The notes beneath the pieces are model-generated. The model ran no database searches. It was not told the origin of the DNA and was given only the letters and a program-made list of their open reading frames with translations. A DNA stretch of 64,000 nt from Isosphaeraceae bacterium (lineage in GTDB: Bacteria > Planctomycetota > Planctomycetia > Isosphaerales > Isosphaeraceae). The stretch is taken from contig BPJS01000001.1 in NCBI GenBank assembly GCA_026004735.1, forward strand, positions 4,172,859-4,236,858. The letters run 5' to 3'. The position numbers and the translations under genes are program-made. Positions 16,529 to 25,246 of the stretch are shown piece after piece. Position 1 is the stretch's first letter, and each line of letters begins with the position of its first letter.

Positions 16529-16564
16529 TATAAAAGCCGCTTTTTAATCATATGTTCGTAACAT
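16529..16564. promoter_or_regulatory. AT-rich pocket with TATAAA and palindrome
   Basis: TATAAA at 16529-16534 (5 of 6 to -10) lies shortly before a perfect 5-3-5 palindrome, ATGTTCGTAACAT at 16552-16564. The stretch stands out as AT-rich against its GC-rich surroundings. An operator overlapping a promoter start is possible, but no -35 is visible. Confidence 0.25.
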
Positions 16565-16869
16565 GTATCACGTCGGCATGGTAAAGAGTTTGAAGCGACG
16601 AGTGACGGCCGGAAGGCTCGCCGACTGGCCTGGTCGAGTCAGCGGGGCGACCTGGGATTTGGGCTGGCTCCTGGCTGCAGGCCGCTGGGGAGTGGCGGTG
16701 GGGGGATCAGGTCCTGAGCTCGAGCGGTCGGATCGGCACGTTGCCGATGCGGTGGAGGCGAGCGGCTGAAGGCTGGGATTGAGGGTTCGGCAGGTCCGAT
16801 TTGACTGGCGTGAGCGGGAGGAGGGCCGGATGGGAGATCTGCTCCGAAGCGATGATCGCGCAACTGCGA

Positions 16870-16898
16870 TTGACAGACGTGCGGGGCTTGCTGATAGT
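16870..16898 (+). promoter_or_regulatory. Sigma70-type promoter upstream of the polysaccharide genes
   Basis: A perfect -35 TTGACA at 16870-16875, a 17-nt spacer, and GATAGT at 16893-16898 (4 of 6 to -10). It is one of the best two promoter matches noticed in the window. Transcription would start near 16905, about 230 nt before the ATG at 17135. Confidence 0.55.
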
Positions 16899-17134
16899 GT
16901 TCGTTCGCTGCGGGCGGCATGCCGGTCTGAGGAACGGGGCATGACGGCCCGCGGGCGCTACGCTGGTCGCGGCCGCACGGAAGGGGCCTGACAGCAGGTG
17001 ACCCTTGCCGCAAGAGAGACGGTCGAGGCCGACGTCGCGCGGTGTGGAGTTGGATCACCCGGTTTCAAGAGACCGCAGGCGGACCAGAGCGTACCGCGTG
17101 AGCGGTTTCAGCACCACGGACGGACACCTCAGCC

Positions 17135-18064
17135 ATGCGTATTCTGGTCACCGGCGGGGCCGGTTATGTCGGCTCGACGTTGGTTCCCATGCTCCTGGAG
17201 CAGGGCCACAAGGTTCGGGTCATCGACATGCTCAAGTTTGGCGGCCACGGGCTGTTGCCGTGCTGCCAGCATCGGGGGTTTGAGCTGATCAAGGCCGACA
17301 TCAACGACGAGGCGGCACTTTCCAAGGCGCTCGAGGGCGTCGAGGCCATCGTCCACCTGGCGGCCATCGTCGGCTACCCGGCCTGCAAGAAGGAGCCCCA
17401 GTTGGCCACGGCGACCAACGTCGAGGGCACCCGGACCTTGCTGAGGCTGCGTCGTCGCGACCAGCGCGTCCTCTACGCCTCGACCGGCTCGATCTACGGA
17501 TCGGTGCCCGATTATGTCTGCAACGAGAACACGCCCCGCGCGCCGATCACCCTCTACGGCGAGACCAAGGGCCAGGCTGAGGAGATGGTGCTAGATGCCG
17601 GCAATTCGATCGCCTATCGGTTTGCCACGGCCTTTGGCGTGTCCAACCGGATGCGGCTTGACCTGATGCCCAACGACTTCACCTACCAGGCCGTCAGGAA
17701 TCGCAACCTGATCGTCTACGAGGGAGGCTTCAAGCGGACCTTCGTTCACGTTCGAGACATGGCCCGCTCATTCTTGTTCGCATTGGAGCGGTGGGACACA
17801 GTCAAGGACGACGTCTACAACGTCGGCCACGAGAGCATGAACTTCACCAAGGAGGATGTGGCGCGTAAGATTCTTCAATTTGTCGATTACTATCTCCACT
17901 TTGCCGAGGTCGGCAGCGACGCCGATCAGCGCAACTACGAAGTCAGTTATCAGAAGATCCGCGAGAAGGGCTTTGAGACGACGATCGACCTGGATCGTGG
18001 GATCGAAGAACTGGTCCGGGCCGCGCGGTTGATCGAATTCCAGAATCCGTTTGCCAACGTTTGA
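17135..18064 (+). CDS. NAD-dependent sugar-nucleotide epimerase/dehydratase (extended SDR)
   Basis: A 309-residue extended short-chain dehydrogenase. GGAGYVG at 7-13 binds NAD(P). The catalytic set is S116/T117 with Tyr141 and Lys145 (YGETK). Such enzymes epimerise, reduce or dehydrate nucleotide sugars for surface polysaccharide. Substrate is not readable; it resembles UDP-glucose 4-epimerase relatives found in O-antigen loci. The ATG at 17135 starts directly at the beta-strand of the Rossmann fold, as usual. Downstream genes (a GDP-fucose-synthase-like SDR and a GT4 glycosyltransferase) suggest a polysaccharide-precursor cluster. Confidence 0.87.
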   Translation: MRILVTGGAGYVGSTLVPMLLEQGHKVRVIDMLKFGGHGLLPCCQHRGFELIKADINDEAALSKALEGVEAIVHLAAIVGYPACKKEPQLATATNVEGTRTLLRLRRRDQRVLYASTGSIYGSVPDYVCNENTPRAPITLYGETKGQAEEMVLDAGNSIAYRFATAFGVSNRMRLDLMPNDFTYQAVRNRNLIVYEGGFKRTFVHVRDMARSFLFALERWDTVKDDVYNVGHESMNFTKEDVARKILQFVDYYLHFAEVGSDADQRNYEVSYQKIREKGFETTIDLDRGIEELVRAARLIEFQNPFANV

Positions 18065-18206
18065 TCGGTCGGGCGATCGCGCGCCGGGCTCGGAGGCGGC
18101 CGAACGCTGACTCCGGACCGGCGATCGTCACGATGCAAAGCGGCGGACGGCCGATCGGCGGTGACGGTTCGGCCTACTTACCCCCAACGGCGATCGAGGA
18201 TGCACC

Positions 18207-19169
18207 ATGCAAGGCTTCTGGAGCGGCAAGCGAGTCACCGTGACCGGCGGCGCTGGTTTTCTGGGGCAGCACGTCGTCCGGCGGTTGAGAAGCTACGGCG
18301 CGGAGGTGTACGTCCCCCGCAAACGGGACTACGACCTGACAACGCTCGATGCCGCGTTGCGATGTTTGCTGGAGCATCCCTGCGACATGCTCATTCACGC
18401 CGCGGCCTATTACGGGGGGATCGGCATTAACGTCCACGAACCGGGGCGGCTCTATTACCAGAATCTCGTGATGGGCGCGAACCTGATGGAGGCGGCGCGG
18501 CTGGCCAAGGTTGCCAAGGTGGTCAACATTGGCACGGCATGCAGCTATCCGGGCTATCTGGAGGGCCATCTCAGGGAGGAAGACCTCTGGGCCGGACCGT
18601 GTCATGCCAGCGTCGTCAACTACGGGCTGACGAAGAAAATGCTGGCCGTCCAGGGCCTTGCCTACAAGAAGCAATACGGCCTCGACTCGATTCACCTGAT
18701 CCTGACAAACCTGTACGGTCCCGGTGATAGCTACAACCCGGAGCGTTCGCACGTCGTCGCGGCCTTGATTCGCAAATGGGTCGAGGCCGAGCTGGCTCGA
18801 GCGCCGTCGATTGAGGTCTGGGGCACGGGCAAGCCGATCCGCGAGTTCCTTTACGTCGAGGATTGCGCGGATGCGATCGTACTGGCTGCCGAGCGTTATC
18901 AGGACACGGCCATGCCGCTCAACATCGGAACCGGGAAGGGCACGTCGATCCGCGAGCTGGTCGAGACGATCAACGATCTGACCGGCTATGCGGGCACGAT
19001 CACCTGGAACACCGACAAGCCCGACGGTGCGGCCATGAAGGTGCTGGATGTGAGCCGGATGAAGGCCGCGCTGGACGGCTGGACGCCCCCGACCGACCTG
19101 CGCCAGGGCCTGGCCAAGACCATCGCCTGGTACCGGGCCCACAAGGCCGAGGCCGACGCCAAATGGTGA
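18207..19169 (+). CDS. GDP-L-fucose-synthase-like NAD(P)-dependent SDR
   Basis: A 320-residue extended SDR with GGAGFLG at 14-20 and catalytic Thr110/Ser113, Tyr139 and Lys143 (NYGLTKK). The stretch AAAYYGGIGINVHEPG and NLYGPGDSYNPERSHV match GDP-4-keto-6-deoxymannose epimerase-reductase (fucose synthase) relatives, as does IEVWGTGKPIREFLYVEDCA. GDP-L-fucose or a related 6-deoxyhexose is therefore the likely product, but no GDP-mannose dehydratase (gmd) is in the window. Start ATG at 18207 with GAGG a few bases upstream. It follows the other SDR by 142 nt and precedes the glycosyltransferase by 34 nt. Confidence 0.85.
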   Translation: MQGFWSGKRVTVTGGAGFLGQHVVRRLRSYGAEVYVPRKRDYDLTTLDAALRCLLEHPCDMLIHAAAYYGGIGINVHEPGRLYYQNLVMGANLMEAARLAKVAKVVNIGTACSYPGYLEGHLREEDLWAGPCHASVVNYGLTKKMLAVQGLAYKKQYGLDSIHLILTNLYGPGDSYNPERSHVVAALIRKWVEAELARAPSIEVWGTGKPIREFLYVEDCADAIVLAAERYQDTAMPLNIGTGKGTSIRELVETINDLTGYAGTITWNTDKPDGAAMKVLDVSRMKAALDGWTPPTDLRQGLAKTIAWYRAHKAEADAKW

Positions 19170-19203
19170 TCGCATCCCGGAGTCGCCAAGGAACGGCCCG
19201 CTC

Positions 19204-20529
19204 ATGAGCGTAGGATCCCAAGGCACTCGGCGCGGGCGTCGGATCCTGCTGATCAATCAGCATTACTGGCCCGATCACGCCTCGACGGCGCAACACCTGA
19301 CCGACCTGGCTGAAGCGCTGGTCGAGCAGGGTCATGAGGTCCATGTCATTTGCAGCCGCGCTGGCTCGCGGCCGGGAAGTCCGCCCCGGCTTCGCCGCGA
19401 GGTTCGCCATGGTGTGGCCATTCAGCGCGTGGGTGCGACCGGGTTCGGCCGCGCCTCGACACTGCGTCGGATGGCCGATTATGTCAGCTTCCACCTGCTG
19501 GCCTTGATCGCGGCGCTGCGGTTGCCTCGGTTTGACGTGGTTGTCACGCTGACCACCCCGCCGCTCATCGCGATTGTCGGCTGTCTGCTCCGACGGCTCC
19601 GGGGAACCCGGCATATTCTTTGGAGCATGGATCTTCATCCGGATGCCAGTCTGGCGCTGGGTCGGATGACCATCCGCAACCCGCTGCATCGAGCCTTGGC
19701 CGCCTTGAGTGATGCGCTCTACCGCGAAGCCGATCGGGTTGTGGCTCTGGGCCACTACATGGCCGAACGGGTGGCGCGGAAGGGGGTTCGACCGGAGCGG
19801 ATCGCGACCATACCGGTCTGGAGCCGGCGTGACGAGGTTTATCCGCTGCCGCGACTGGGCCACCCGCTCCGCGAGGCGCTGGGGCTGGAAGGCTCGTTCG
19901 TGGTCATGTATTCGGGCAACCACGGCCTAGCGCACACGTTCGACGCTTTGCTGGATGCCGCGCGTCGGCTCCGGGATCGCCCCGATATCGTTTTCCTTTT
20001 TGTCGGGGACGGACCGCGGCGAACGGAAGTGACGCTCGCCCGAGAAGGCGGCCGGTTGACAAATGTCCGTCTGCTCGACTTTTTCCCACGCGAGCACCTT
20101 TTCGCCTCGTTGTCGCTGGCGGATTTGCACGTCGTCTCGCTGCGACCGGAGATGGTCGGGATCTGCGTGCCGGGCAAGCTCTATGGAGCGATGGCGTCGG
20201 GTCGCCCGGTGCTGTTCGTCGGACCGCCGCGCTGTGAGGTGGCCGATACGGTTCGGGAGCACGGCTGCGGCGAAGTCGTCAGCCCCCACGACGGGGCGAC
20301 GGTTGCACGGATCATCGAGCGGCTGGCGGACGACCCGGAACGGGCCGAGCGGCTCGGCGAAGCCGGGCTTGCCGCCTTTCTCCAGTTTTATGAGCGCGAA
20401 CCGTGCTGCGCGGCCTGGTGTTGGCTGATCGAGGAGCTGTGGGACGACACCTGCTCACCCCTGGAAACGCCACAAACCGCCGCAATCACCCGGCCCGATC
20501 GGGCGTCCCACATGCGGATTGAGACCTGA
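19204..20529 (+). CDS. Glycosyltransferase family 4 (WbuB-like)
   Basis: A 441-residue GT-B-fold glycosyltransferase. The N-terminal domain opens with ILLINQHYWPDHASTAQHLTDLA, typical of WbuB-type enzymes that transfer a sugar during O-antigen or exopolysaccharide assembly. The C-terminal nucleotide-sugar-binding domain includes FVVMYSGNHGLAHTF, FLFVGDGPRR and PGKLYGAMASGRPVLFVG. A last ~40 residues (DDTCSPLETPQTAAITRPDR) are low in similarity to anything I know. Nucleotide sugar and acceptor are unknown. It is the third gene of the polysaccharide cluster beginning at 17135. Confidence 0.88.
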   Translation: MSVGSQGTRRGRRILLINQHYWPDHASTAQHLTDLAEALVEQGHEVHVICSRAGSRPGSPPRLRREVRHGVAIQRVGATGFGRASTLRRMADYVSFHLLALIAALRLPRFDVVVTLTTPPLIAIVGCLLRRLRGTRHILWSMDLHPDASLALGRMTIRNPLHRALAALSDALYREADRVVALGHYMAERVARKGVRPERIATIPVWSRRDEVYPLPRLGHPLREALGLEGSFVVMYSGNHGLAHTFDALLDAARRLRDRPDIVFLFVGDGPRRTEVTLAREGGRLTNVRLLDFFPREHLFASLSLADLHVVSLRPEMVGICVPGKLYGAMASGRPVLFVGPPRCEVADTVREHGCGEVVSPHDGATVARIIERLADDPERAERLGEAGLAAFLQFYEREPCCAAWCWLIEELWDDTCSPLETPQTAAITRPDRASHMRIET

Positions 20530-20558
20530 CGAGGCGCTCGCTTCGGAGCAACTGTCCG

Positions 20559-21557
20559 ATGCCGTTCCCTGCGATCGTTTGCTTGGCCGTCGCGATCGGT
20601 CTGGTGGTGTCCGACGATCGGCGTGATTCGGTTCAGGCGATTCGTGATCGCCATGACCGCGCTCTGATCGCCGAGCTTCGCGCCTACCTCGAGGCGAACC
20701 CCCAGGCGCCGGATCGCGACGCCGGTTATCTCAAGATCTTTGAGACGGCGATCGACCACGACTGGTTCCTCGACGTGGAACCGTTGGCTCAAGCCCTTCT
20801 AGAGTCGGAGCCAGAGGGCGGCGTCGCTCCGATGGCGCGGATCGTCGTCACGATGGCCCGCGCCCACGCTGGCGACTTCGTCAAAGCCCGCGAGGGATTC
20901 CGCCACCTGATGACGAGCCTGGACGACGAGCGGCAGATCGCATTCGCCGCGGATTTCACCCAGTCCGTGGCGGCCGAGGCCATCGCAGCGGGACGGACCG
21001 ATGTCGCCGCCGATCTCTACCGCGGGTTGCTCGAACGGTTCGGCGCCGACACCGACCTTCGCGCCGACGTGTCACGCTGGCAGGCCCGGCTCGAGCTGGT
21101 CGGTCAGCCGGCCCCGGACTTCGAGGCGGCCGACCTAGACGGTGCCCGGTTTCGGCTCGCAGACTGGAAGGGCAAGGGGAAATATATCCTGCTCGAATTC
21201 TGGGCGAGTTGGTGCGCCCCGGCTTTGGCCGACCGGCCCGCCTTACTCTCCACCTACCAGGCGCATCATCGCGATCGGTTGGAGGTCGTCTCGGTCAGTC
21301 TCGACGACGACCCCGAAGCCGCCCGCCGCGTGATCCGGCAAGGAGCGTGGCCTTGGCGCCAGCTCCACGCCGGCAGCTCCGGCATCGACCTGCTCGAACT
21401 CTACCGGGTCGAACAGATTCCGGCCTCGGTCCTGATCGGCCCGGACGGCCGGATCGAGCGTCTGGATATACGTGCCGCGGCCCTCGACGCCCTCTTGAGC
21501 AACCTTCCTCAGCCGGCCTCGCCGCGCACCAGCGGAGGCGCAGCGCCAGGACGATAA
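20559..21557 (+). CDS. TlpA/thioredoxin-like protein with degenerate active site
   Basis: A 332-residue protein with a probable N-terminal signal or anchor (PFPAIVCLAVAIGLVVS), a helical TPR-like region (about 25-185) and a C-terminal thioredoxin-fold domain beginning at GQPAPDFEAADLDGARFRL. The domain has the TlpA/ResA layout (EFWASWCAP ... VVSVSLDDD ... EQIPASVLIGPDGRI), but the active site is Cys219-Ala-Pro-Ala222. The second cysteine of CxxC is missing, so ordinary disulfide exchange is not possible, although a single-Cys reductase or a structural role is. The cis-Pro equivalent (IPAS) is kept. It follows the glycosyltransferase by 29 nt. Confidence 0.82.
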   Translation: MPFPAIVCLAVAIGLVVSDDRRDSVQAIRDRHDRALIAELRAYLEANPQAPDRDAGYLKIFETAIDHDWFLDVEPLAQALLESEPEGGVAPMARIVVTMARAHAGDFVKAREGFRHLMTSLDDERQIAFAADFTQSVAAEAIAAGRTDVAADLYRGLLERFGADTDLRADVSRWQARLELVGQPAPDFEAADLDGARFRLADWKGKGKYILLEFWASWCAPALADRPALLSTYQAHHRDRLEVVSVSLDDDPEAARRVIRQGAWPWRQLHAGSSGIDLLELYRVEQIPASVLIGPDGRIERLDIRAAALDALLSNLPQPASPRTSGGAAPGR

Positions 21558-21730
21558 GGCATTCGGCTGCGGCCTGCCGCTCAAGCCGATCACCACGGGC
21601 CGACTCGATGACACCGACCGCCCTGCCCCGTTCCGAGCCGACCCGGCGGGTGGAGCCGAACGGCTAGCCTGAGGCGCCGGGCGGATCGTCGCCGTGCGTG
21701 AGGGCGTACGAGGTGGAGTATGTCCTCCCT

Positions 21731-22324
21731 TTACTGCTCGCCTTCAAGATCCTGGCGTATCAGGGCGAGGAAGTCGTCGTCGCTGAGCTGATTTGCGCTG
21801 GTCTCGGCGGCGGGGGCCGGCTTGTTAACCTGCGGATCGGCGGCCTGAGGGTCGGGTGGAGCGACGGGACGCTGGTCGCCGCTATCCTTCTTGATCCGGC
21901 GGTAGGAAGAGCTCTCGCGGTCGGTGCCGATGCCGGCCATTTCCATCAGGGAGCGGCGGCGGTTGCCGGCCATCTCCTCCTCGAGCATCAGGTTGGCGTC
22001 GATCAGCGAGGTCGGGGCCACCGGGTCGTAGTCGATCATGTAAATGTGACCGGCGATCGACAGCTCGTCGTCGGGCATCAGGCCGTGCTCGCTGAAGATT
22101 TTCTGGCCGTTGACCATGGTGCCATTGGTGCTATTCAGGTCGCGAACGTGCCAGACTCCGTTGACGAACCTCAGCTCGCAATGGCGACCCGAAACATTCT
22201 CGAAGTCGAGACGGATGTCGGCGGTAGGCCGACGCCCCACGATCAGGGTTTCCCTACGCAGCGGGATCGGGTCACCGCCGCCGACCGGGCGCATCACGCC
22301 GAGCTCTTTTGGATGGGTGTTCAT
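21731..22324 (-). CDS. FHA-domain protein
   Basis: A 197-residue cytoplasmic protein with one forkhead-associated domain in its N-terminal half: the phosphothreonine-binding landmarks are LIVGRRPTADIRL, VSGRHCELRF and LNSTNGTMVNG. The C-terminal half is polar and Pro/Ala-rich and ends acidic (DDDFLALIRQDLEGEQ). FHA proteins read phosphorylation by Ser/Thr kinases, of which one is encoded at 47780. ATG at 22322-22324 is chosen because AGAGGGA sits just upstream and the family-like sequence starts there; an in-frame ATG at 22414 would add 30 residues of no similarity. Divergent from the next gene. Confidence 0.85.
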   Translation of the reverse strand: MNTHPKELGVMRPVGGGDPIPLRRETLIVGRRPTADIRLDFENVSGRHCELRFVNGVWHVRDLNSTNGTMVNGQKIFSEHGLMPDDELSIAGHIYMIDYDPVAPTSLIDANLMLEEEMAGNRRRSLMEMAGIGTDRESSSYRRIKKDSGDQRPVAPPDPQAADPQVNKPAPAAETSANQLSDDDFLALIRQDLEGEQ

Positions 22325-22578
22325 GCCAAGTATCCCTCTGGCGGCTCGAGCCAGCTCGACCCGAGGCCCTCCAGGCCCAGCCGAGGCGAGAATGCCGTTG
22401 CGAGGCCCAGTCACCCCGAGATCAAATCAAACATACGCTTCAAGTCCCATTTAGTGACAGCGTTTTCGCGGGCGGGTCTGGTCCCCCCAAAATGAGGGGG
22501 CCGGCCCTGGCCTGGAACTCTCGGGCCGACTAGCCTCAAGTCGGATGGCTTATCCTTGTCCGCAGGAGTTGGACTCCC

Positions 22579-23403
22579 ATGTCTGGTCTGCCCACCACCC
22601 GACGTCAATGGCTCCAAGGCGCCCTGGCTGTCGCGCCTTCTGGCTGGCTGATCCACGCGGCCTCCTCCGCCGCCGGTCCTCGCCCCGAGGATCCGTTTCG
22701 TCTGGGTCTTCAGAGCTACAGCCTCCGAGCCTTCTCGTTCCGCGAAGCGCTCGCTAAAACGGCGGCCCTGGGCCTGTCGTACTGGGAATCCTTCTCCGCC
22801 CACATCCCGCCCGATCCAGCCCGAGCGGCCGAACACCGCCGCATCGCCCAGGACGCAGGCATCACGGTCAACGGCTTCGGCGTCGTCGCGTTCACGGCCG
22901 ACCACGATGCCAACCGCCGGTTGTTCGACTTCGGAAAGGCCCTCGGAATCGCCTATTTCTCAGCGGACCCAAGCCGCGACGCGTTCGACAGTCTCGATAA
23001 GCTCGTCGAGGAGTACGATATCCCCGTCGGGATCCACAACCACGGCCCGGGCCACCAATACGCCTCGATCGCGTCGATCCGCGACGCCATCCGCGACCAC
23101 GATCGCCGGATCGGTTGCTGCATCGACACCGGACATTTCCTCCGTGCCCAGGAAGATCCGGTCGAGGCCGCAAAGACTTTCGAGGGGCGGATCTACGGCG
23201 TCCACCTCAAAGACGTCAAAGACGGTAAGGTGTTCGTGGTCCTTGGGCAAGGCGACCTGGACACCCGTTCCTTGCTGGCCGAGTTGGCCCGGCAGAAATA
23301 TGGCTTCTGTCTGGCCTTGGAGTATGAGGAAAATCCCGAGGACCCGATGGCCGATCTGGAGGCCTGCCTGACGGCGTATCGGCAGGCACTACCGGCCCAG
23401 TGA
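22579..23403 (+). CDS. Tat-exported sugar phosphate isomerase/epimerase-like protein
   Basis: A 274-residue protein of the AP-endonuclease-2/xylose-isomerase-like TIM-barrel family. The N-terminus TTRRQWLQGALAVA is a twin-arginine signal, so the protein is folded before export. Barrel landmarks include LGLQSYSLRAFSFREAL, HNHGPGHQY, CIDTGHFLRA and YGVHLKDVKDG; the His, Asp and Glu residues in these (plus LALEYEENPED) are the usual divalent-metal ligands. Substrate unknown, probably a sugar or inositol derivative. AGGAG at 22564-22568 precedes the ATG. It appears to be a single gene. Confidence 0.87.
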   Translation: MSGLPTTRRQWLQGALAVAPSGWLIHAASSAAGPRPEDPFRLGLQSYSLRAFSFREALAKTAALGLSYWESFSAHIPPDPARAAEHRRIAQDAGITVNGFGVVAFTADHDANRRLFDFGKALGIAYFSADPSRDAFDSLDKLVEEYDIPVGIHNHGPGHQYASIASIRDAIRDHDRRIGCCIDTGHFLRAQEDPVEAAKTFEGRIYGVHLKDVKDGKVFVVLGQGDLDTRSLLAELARQKYGFCLALEYEENPEDPMADLEACLTAYRQALPAQ

Positions 23404-23573
23404 ACGGGGGATCCGATCCGACCGGGGCGGGCCTCGGACCGGCCGTGGGCGGCTGGTTTCTTGAAGGTGTCGGCCCCGGTCGGGGTCTGGCGAGATTTTG
23501 GGGGGCCAATGCGTAGGATGACGACTGGCTGCCTACCCGAATCTTCGATTTCAGCCCGACAGGTATCCGAGAG

Positions 23574-24260
23574 ATGATTTGCTCGATGCTGCCCCGCGTG
23601 CTCGAACCCGAGGTCATGGACGGTCCTGAGGAAGCTCGCGACTATGACGCGATGGACCACACGGAGGTCAATGCACGGTTCGTCGCCGACTTTCTGGCGG
23701 TTCATGGGCCCTGCCGCGGTGGGCTGATTCTGGATCTGGGGACCGGCACAGCGCGGATTCCGATCGAATTGTGCCGGCGCGATCCGGCGGCCCGGGTGGT
23801 GGGTGTGGACCTGGCCGAGGCGATGCTCGAACTGGCGCGGGGCCACGTCGAGGCAGCGGGGCTGGCCGAGCGGATCACGTTGCGACGGGCCGACGCCAAG
23901 CACGCCGAGGCTCCTGACCGCCGATGCTACGAGGCCGTGTTGTCCAACTCAATCGTCCATCATATCGCCGAGCCCGGCTCGGTGCTGGCCGCGATGCTCG
24001 CCGCCGTGGCGCCGGGGGGAACGGTTTTTGTGCGGGATCTGGCGCGGCCCGGTTCGCGTAGCGAACTCGATCGCCTCGTCGAACGCTACGCCGGTCAGGA
24101 GCCCGAACCAGCTCGCTTGCTCTTCGCGGCCTCGCTCCAGGCGGCTCTGACGGTCGACGAAATGTGCAGCCAGCTCCGATCGTTGGGCATTCGCGACCCT
24201 GATGTTCGAATGACATCCGACCGCCATTGGACCTGGACCTGGAAGGCGCCGGCCACGTGA
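23574..24260 (+). CDS. Class I SAM-dependent methyltransferase
   Basis: A 228-residue methyltransferase. Motif I is LILDLGTGTARIPIEL (about 51-66), motif II VVGVDLAEAMLELAR, and the post-motif region YEAVLSNSIVHHI fits a small-molecule enzyme of the UbiE/Methyltransf_25 group. Substrate unknown. ATG 23574 is listed, but ATG 23586 is equally possible. Its TGA overlaps the GTG start of the next gene (GTGA), so the methyltransferase and the lipase-like hydrolase are coupled. Confidence 0.85.
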   Translation: MICSMLPRVLEPEVMDGPEEARDYDAMDHTEVNARFVADFLAVHGPCRGGLILDLGTGTARIPIELCRRDPAARVVGVDLAEAMLELARGHVEAAGLAERITLRRADAKHAEAPDRRCYEAVLSNSIVHHIAEPGSVLAAMLAAVAPGGTVFVRDLARPGSRSELDRLVERYAGQEPEPARLLFAASLQAALTVDEMCSQLRSLGIRDPDVRMTSDRHWTWTWKAPAT

Positions 24261-25165
24261 CGCAGGTCTTCGCCGAGTGTCTGGAAACGCCCGGACAGCC
24301 TCGCCTTCATCTGGAACAGTGGCGCAACCCAAAACCGGGCGGAGTTCTGGTCGTGATGCCGGGGCTCGGCGACCATTGTGGTCGCTATGCCCACCTCGCC
24401 AGACGCCTGGCCGGAGAGGCTGGGTTGGTGGACGTCATCGGGTTTGACCCCCGGGGGCATGGCCGGAGCGAGGGTCGCCGCGGAGTCGTCCGGGCGTACG
24501 ACGAACTCATCGACGACCTGGTTCGGGTCGTGCGGTGGGCTTCGGAGCGGTTGCCCACGCTGCCCACGTTTCTCCTGGGCCACTCCAACGGCGGGCTGGC
24601 GGTTCTGGCTGCTTTGCTCGATCGCCGCGTCGAGGCGGCCGGGGTGATCCTGACCGCCCCGGCTCTAGCCCTCAAAGTGCGCGTCCCATGGTGGAAGCTG
24701 ACGGCCGGACGGGTGTTGGAGTGGGTTGCCCCCTGGGCCACGCTGGGAGGCCGACTTCCGAGCGAGCACCTTTCGCGGGATCCGGCGATGGTCGCCGCGC
24801 GGAGCGCGGATCCACTCGTCCATTGCCGGCTCAGCCCACCGCTTTTTTTCGGGTTGCGGAAGACGGGGGCCAGGGTGTTCGCCGGCGCAAGCCAGATTCG
24901 CGCTCCGACGCTGATCATCGTCGGAGAGCGCGACCCGGTGATCGACACCCTGTCGACGCTTCAGTTCGCCAGCCGCCTGGGCAGCTCCGACGTAACGGTC
25001 GAGGTCGTGGCCGAGGGGGTTCACGAGCCGCTCCACGATCTGGGCTGGGCAGAACGGATCGAAACGATCGCCGGCTGGCTCCGTCAGCGACTCGGGACTC
25101 GGCCTGATGACGCCAATCAACCGCCGGGATCGTGGCCCTTGAATCGGGGCCGAACCGAAGCATAG
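24257..25165 (+). CDS. Monoacylglycerol-lipase-like alpha/beta hydrolase
   Basis: A 302-residue serine hydrolase of the Hydrolase_4 (lysophospholipase/monoacylglycerol lipase) type. Catalytic Ser110 lies in GHSNGG; the acid residue is in IIVGERDPVID and the His in GVHEPLHDLGW. The oxyanion region is VVMPGLGDHCGRY and the family block FDPRGHGRSEGRRG is present. Likely hydrolyses acyl esters of glycerides or lysolipids in the cytoplasm. The GTG at 24257 that overlaps the upstream TGA is chosen; reading from the frame's first ATG at 24227 would duplicate the upstream gene's 3' end with no family similarity. Confidence 0.86.
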   Translation: MTQVFAECLETPGQPRLHLEQWRNPKPGGVLVVMPGLGDHCGRYAHLARRLAGEAGLVDVIGFDPRGHGRSEGRRGVVRAYDELIDDLVRVVRWASERLPTLPTFLLGHSNGGLAVLAALLDRRVEAAGVILTAPALALKVRVPWWKLTAGRVLEWVAPWATLGGRLPSEHLSRDPAMVAARSADPLVHCRLSPPLFFGLRKTGARVFAGASQIRAPTLIIVGERDPVIDTLSTLQFASRLGSSDVTVEVVAEGVHEPLHDLGWAERIETIAGWLRQRLGTRPDDANQPPGSWPLNRGRTEA

Positions 25166-25232
25166 TATTTAGAAGCTGTTGCATCCATGCACACCATCGA
25201 AAATGCATCCCGATGAGGGGATTTGAATGACC

Positions 25233-25240
25233 GGAGGGGG
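25233..25240 (+). promoter_or_regulatory. Ribosome-binding site fixing the GTG start at 25247
   Basis: GGAGGGGG at 25233-25240 is six bases before GTG 25247. It decides in favour of this GTG over the earlier in-frame TTG at 25223. Confidence 0.6.
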
Positions 25241-25246
25241 TGGACC

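Larger units (their letters stand above)
16471..17134. other. Gene-free 664-nt region with promoter-like signals
   Basis: No open frame here looks like a gene: the candidates are short, have no recognisable domain and lack ribosome-binding sites. The region contains an AT-rich pocket with a small palindrome (16529-16564) and a strong sigma70-like promoter (16870-16898). It therefore probably carries the promoter and a leader of about 230 nt for the epimerase gene at 17135, or an unannotated small RNA. Confidence 0.5.

Noticed and set aside
16563..16769. 68-aa frame in the gene-free region
   Set aside because: No ribosome-binding site, no domain, and the composition looks like random high-GC translation.
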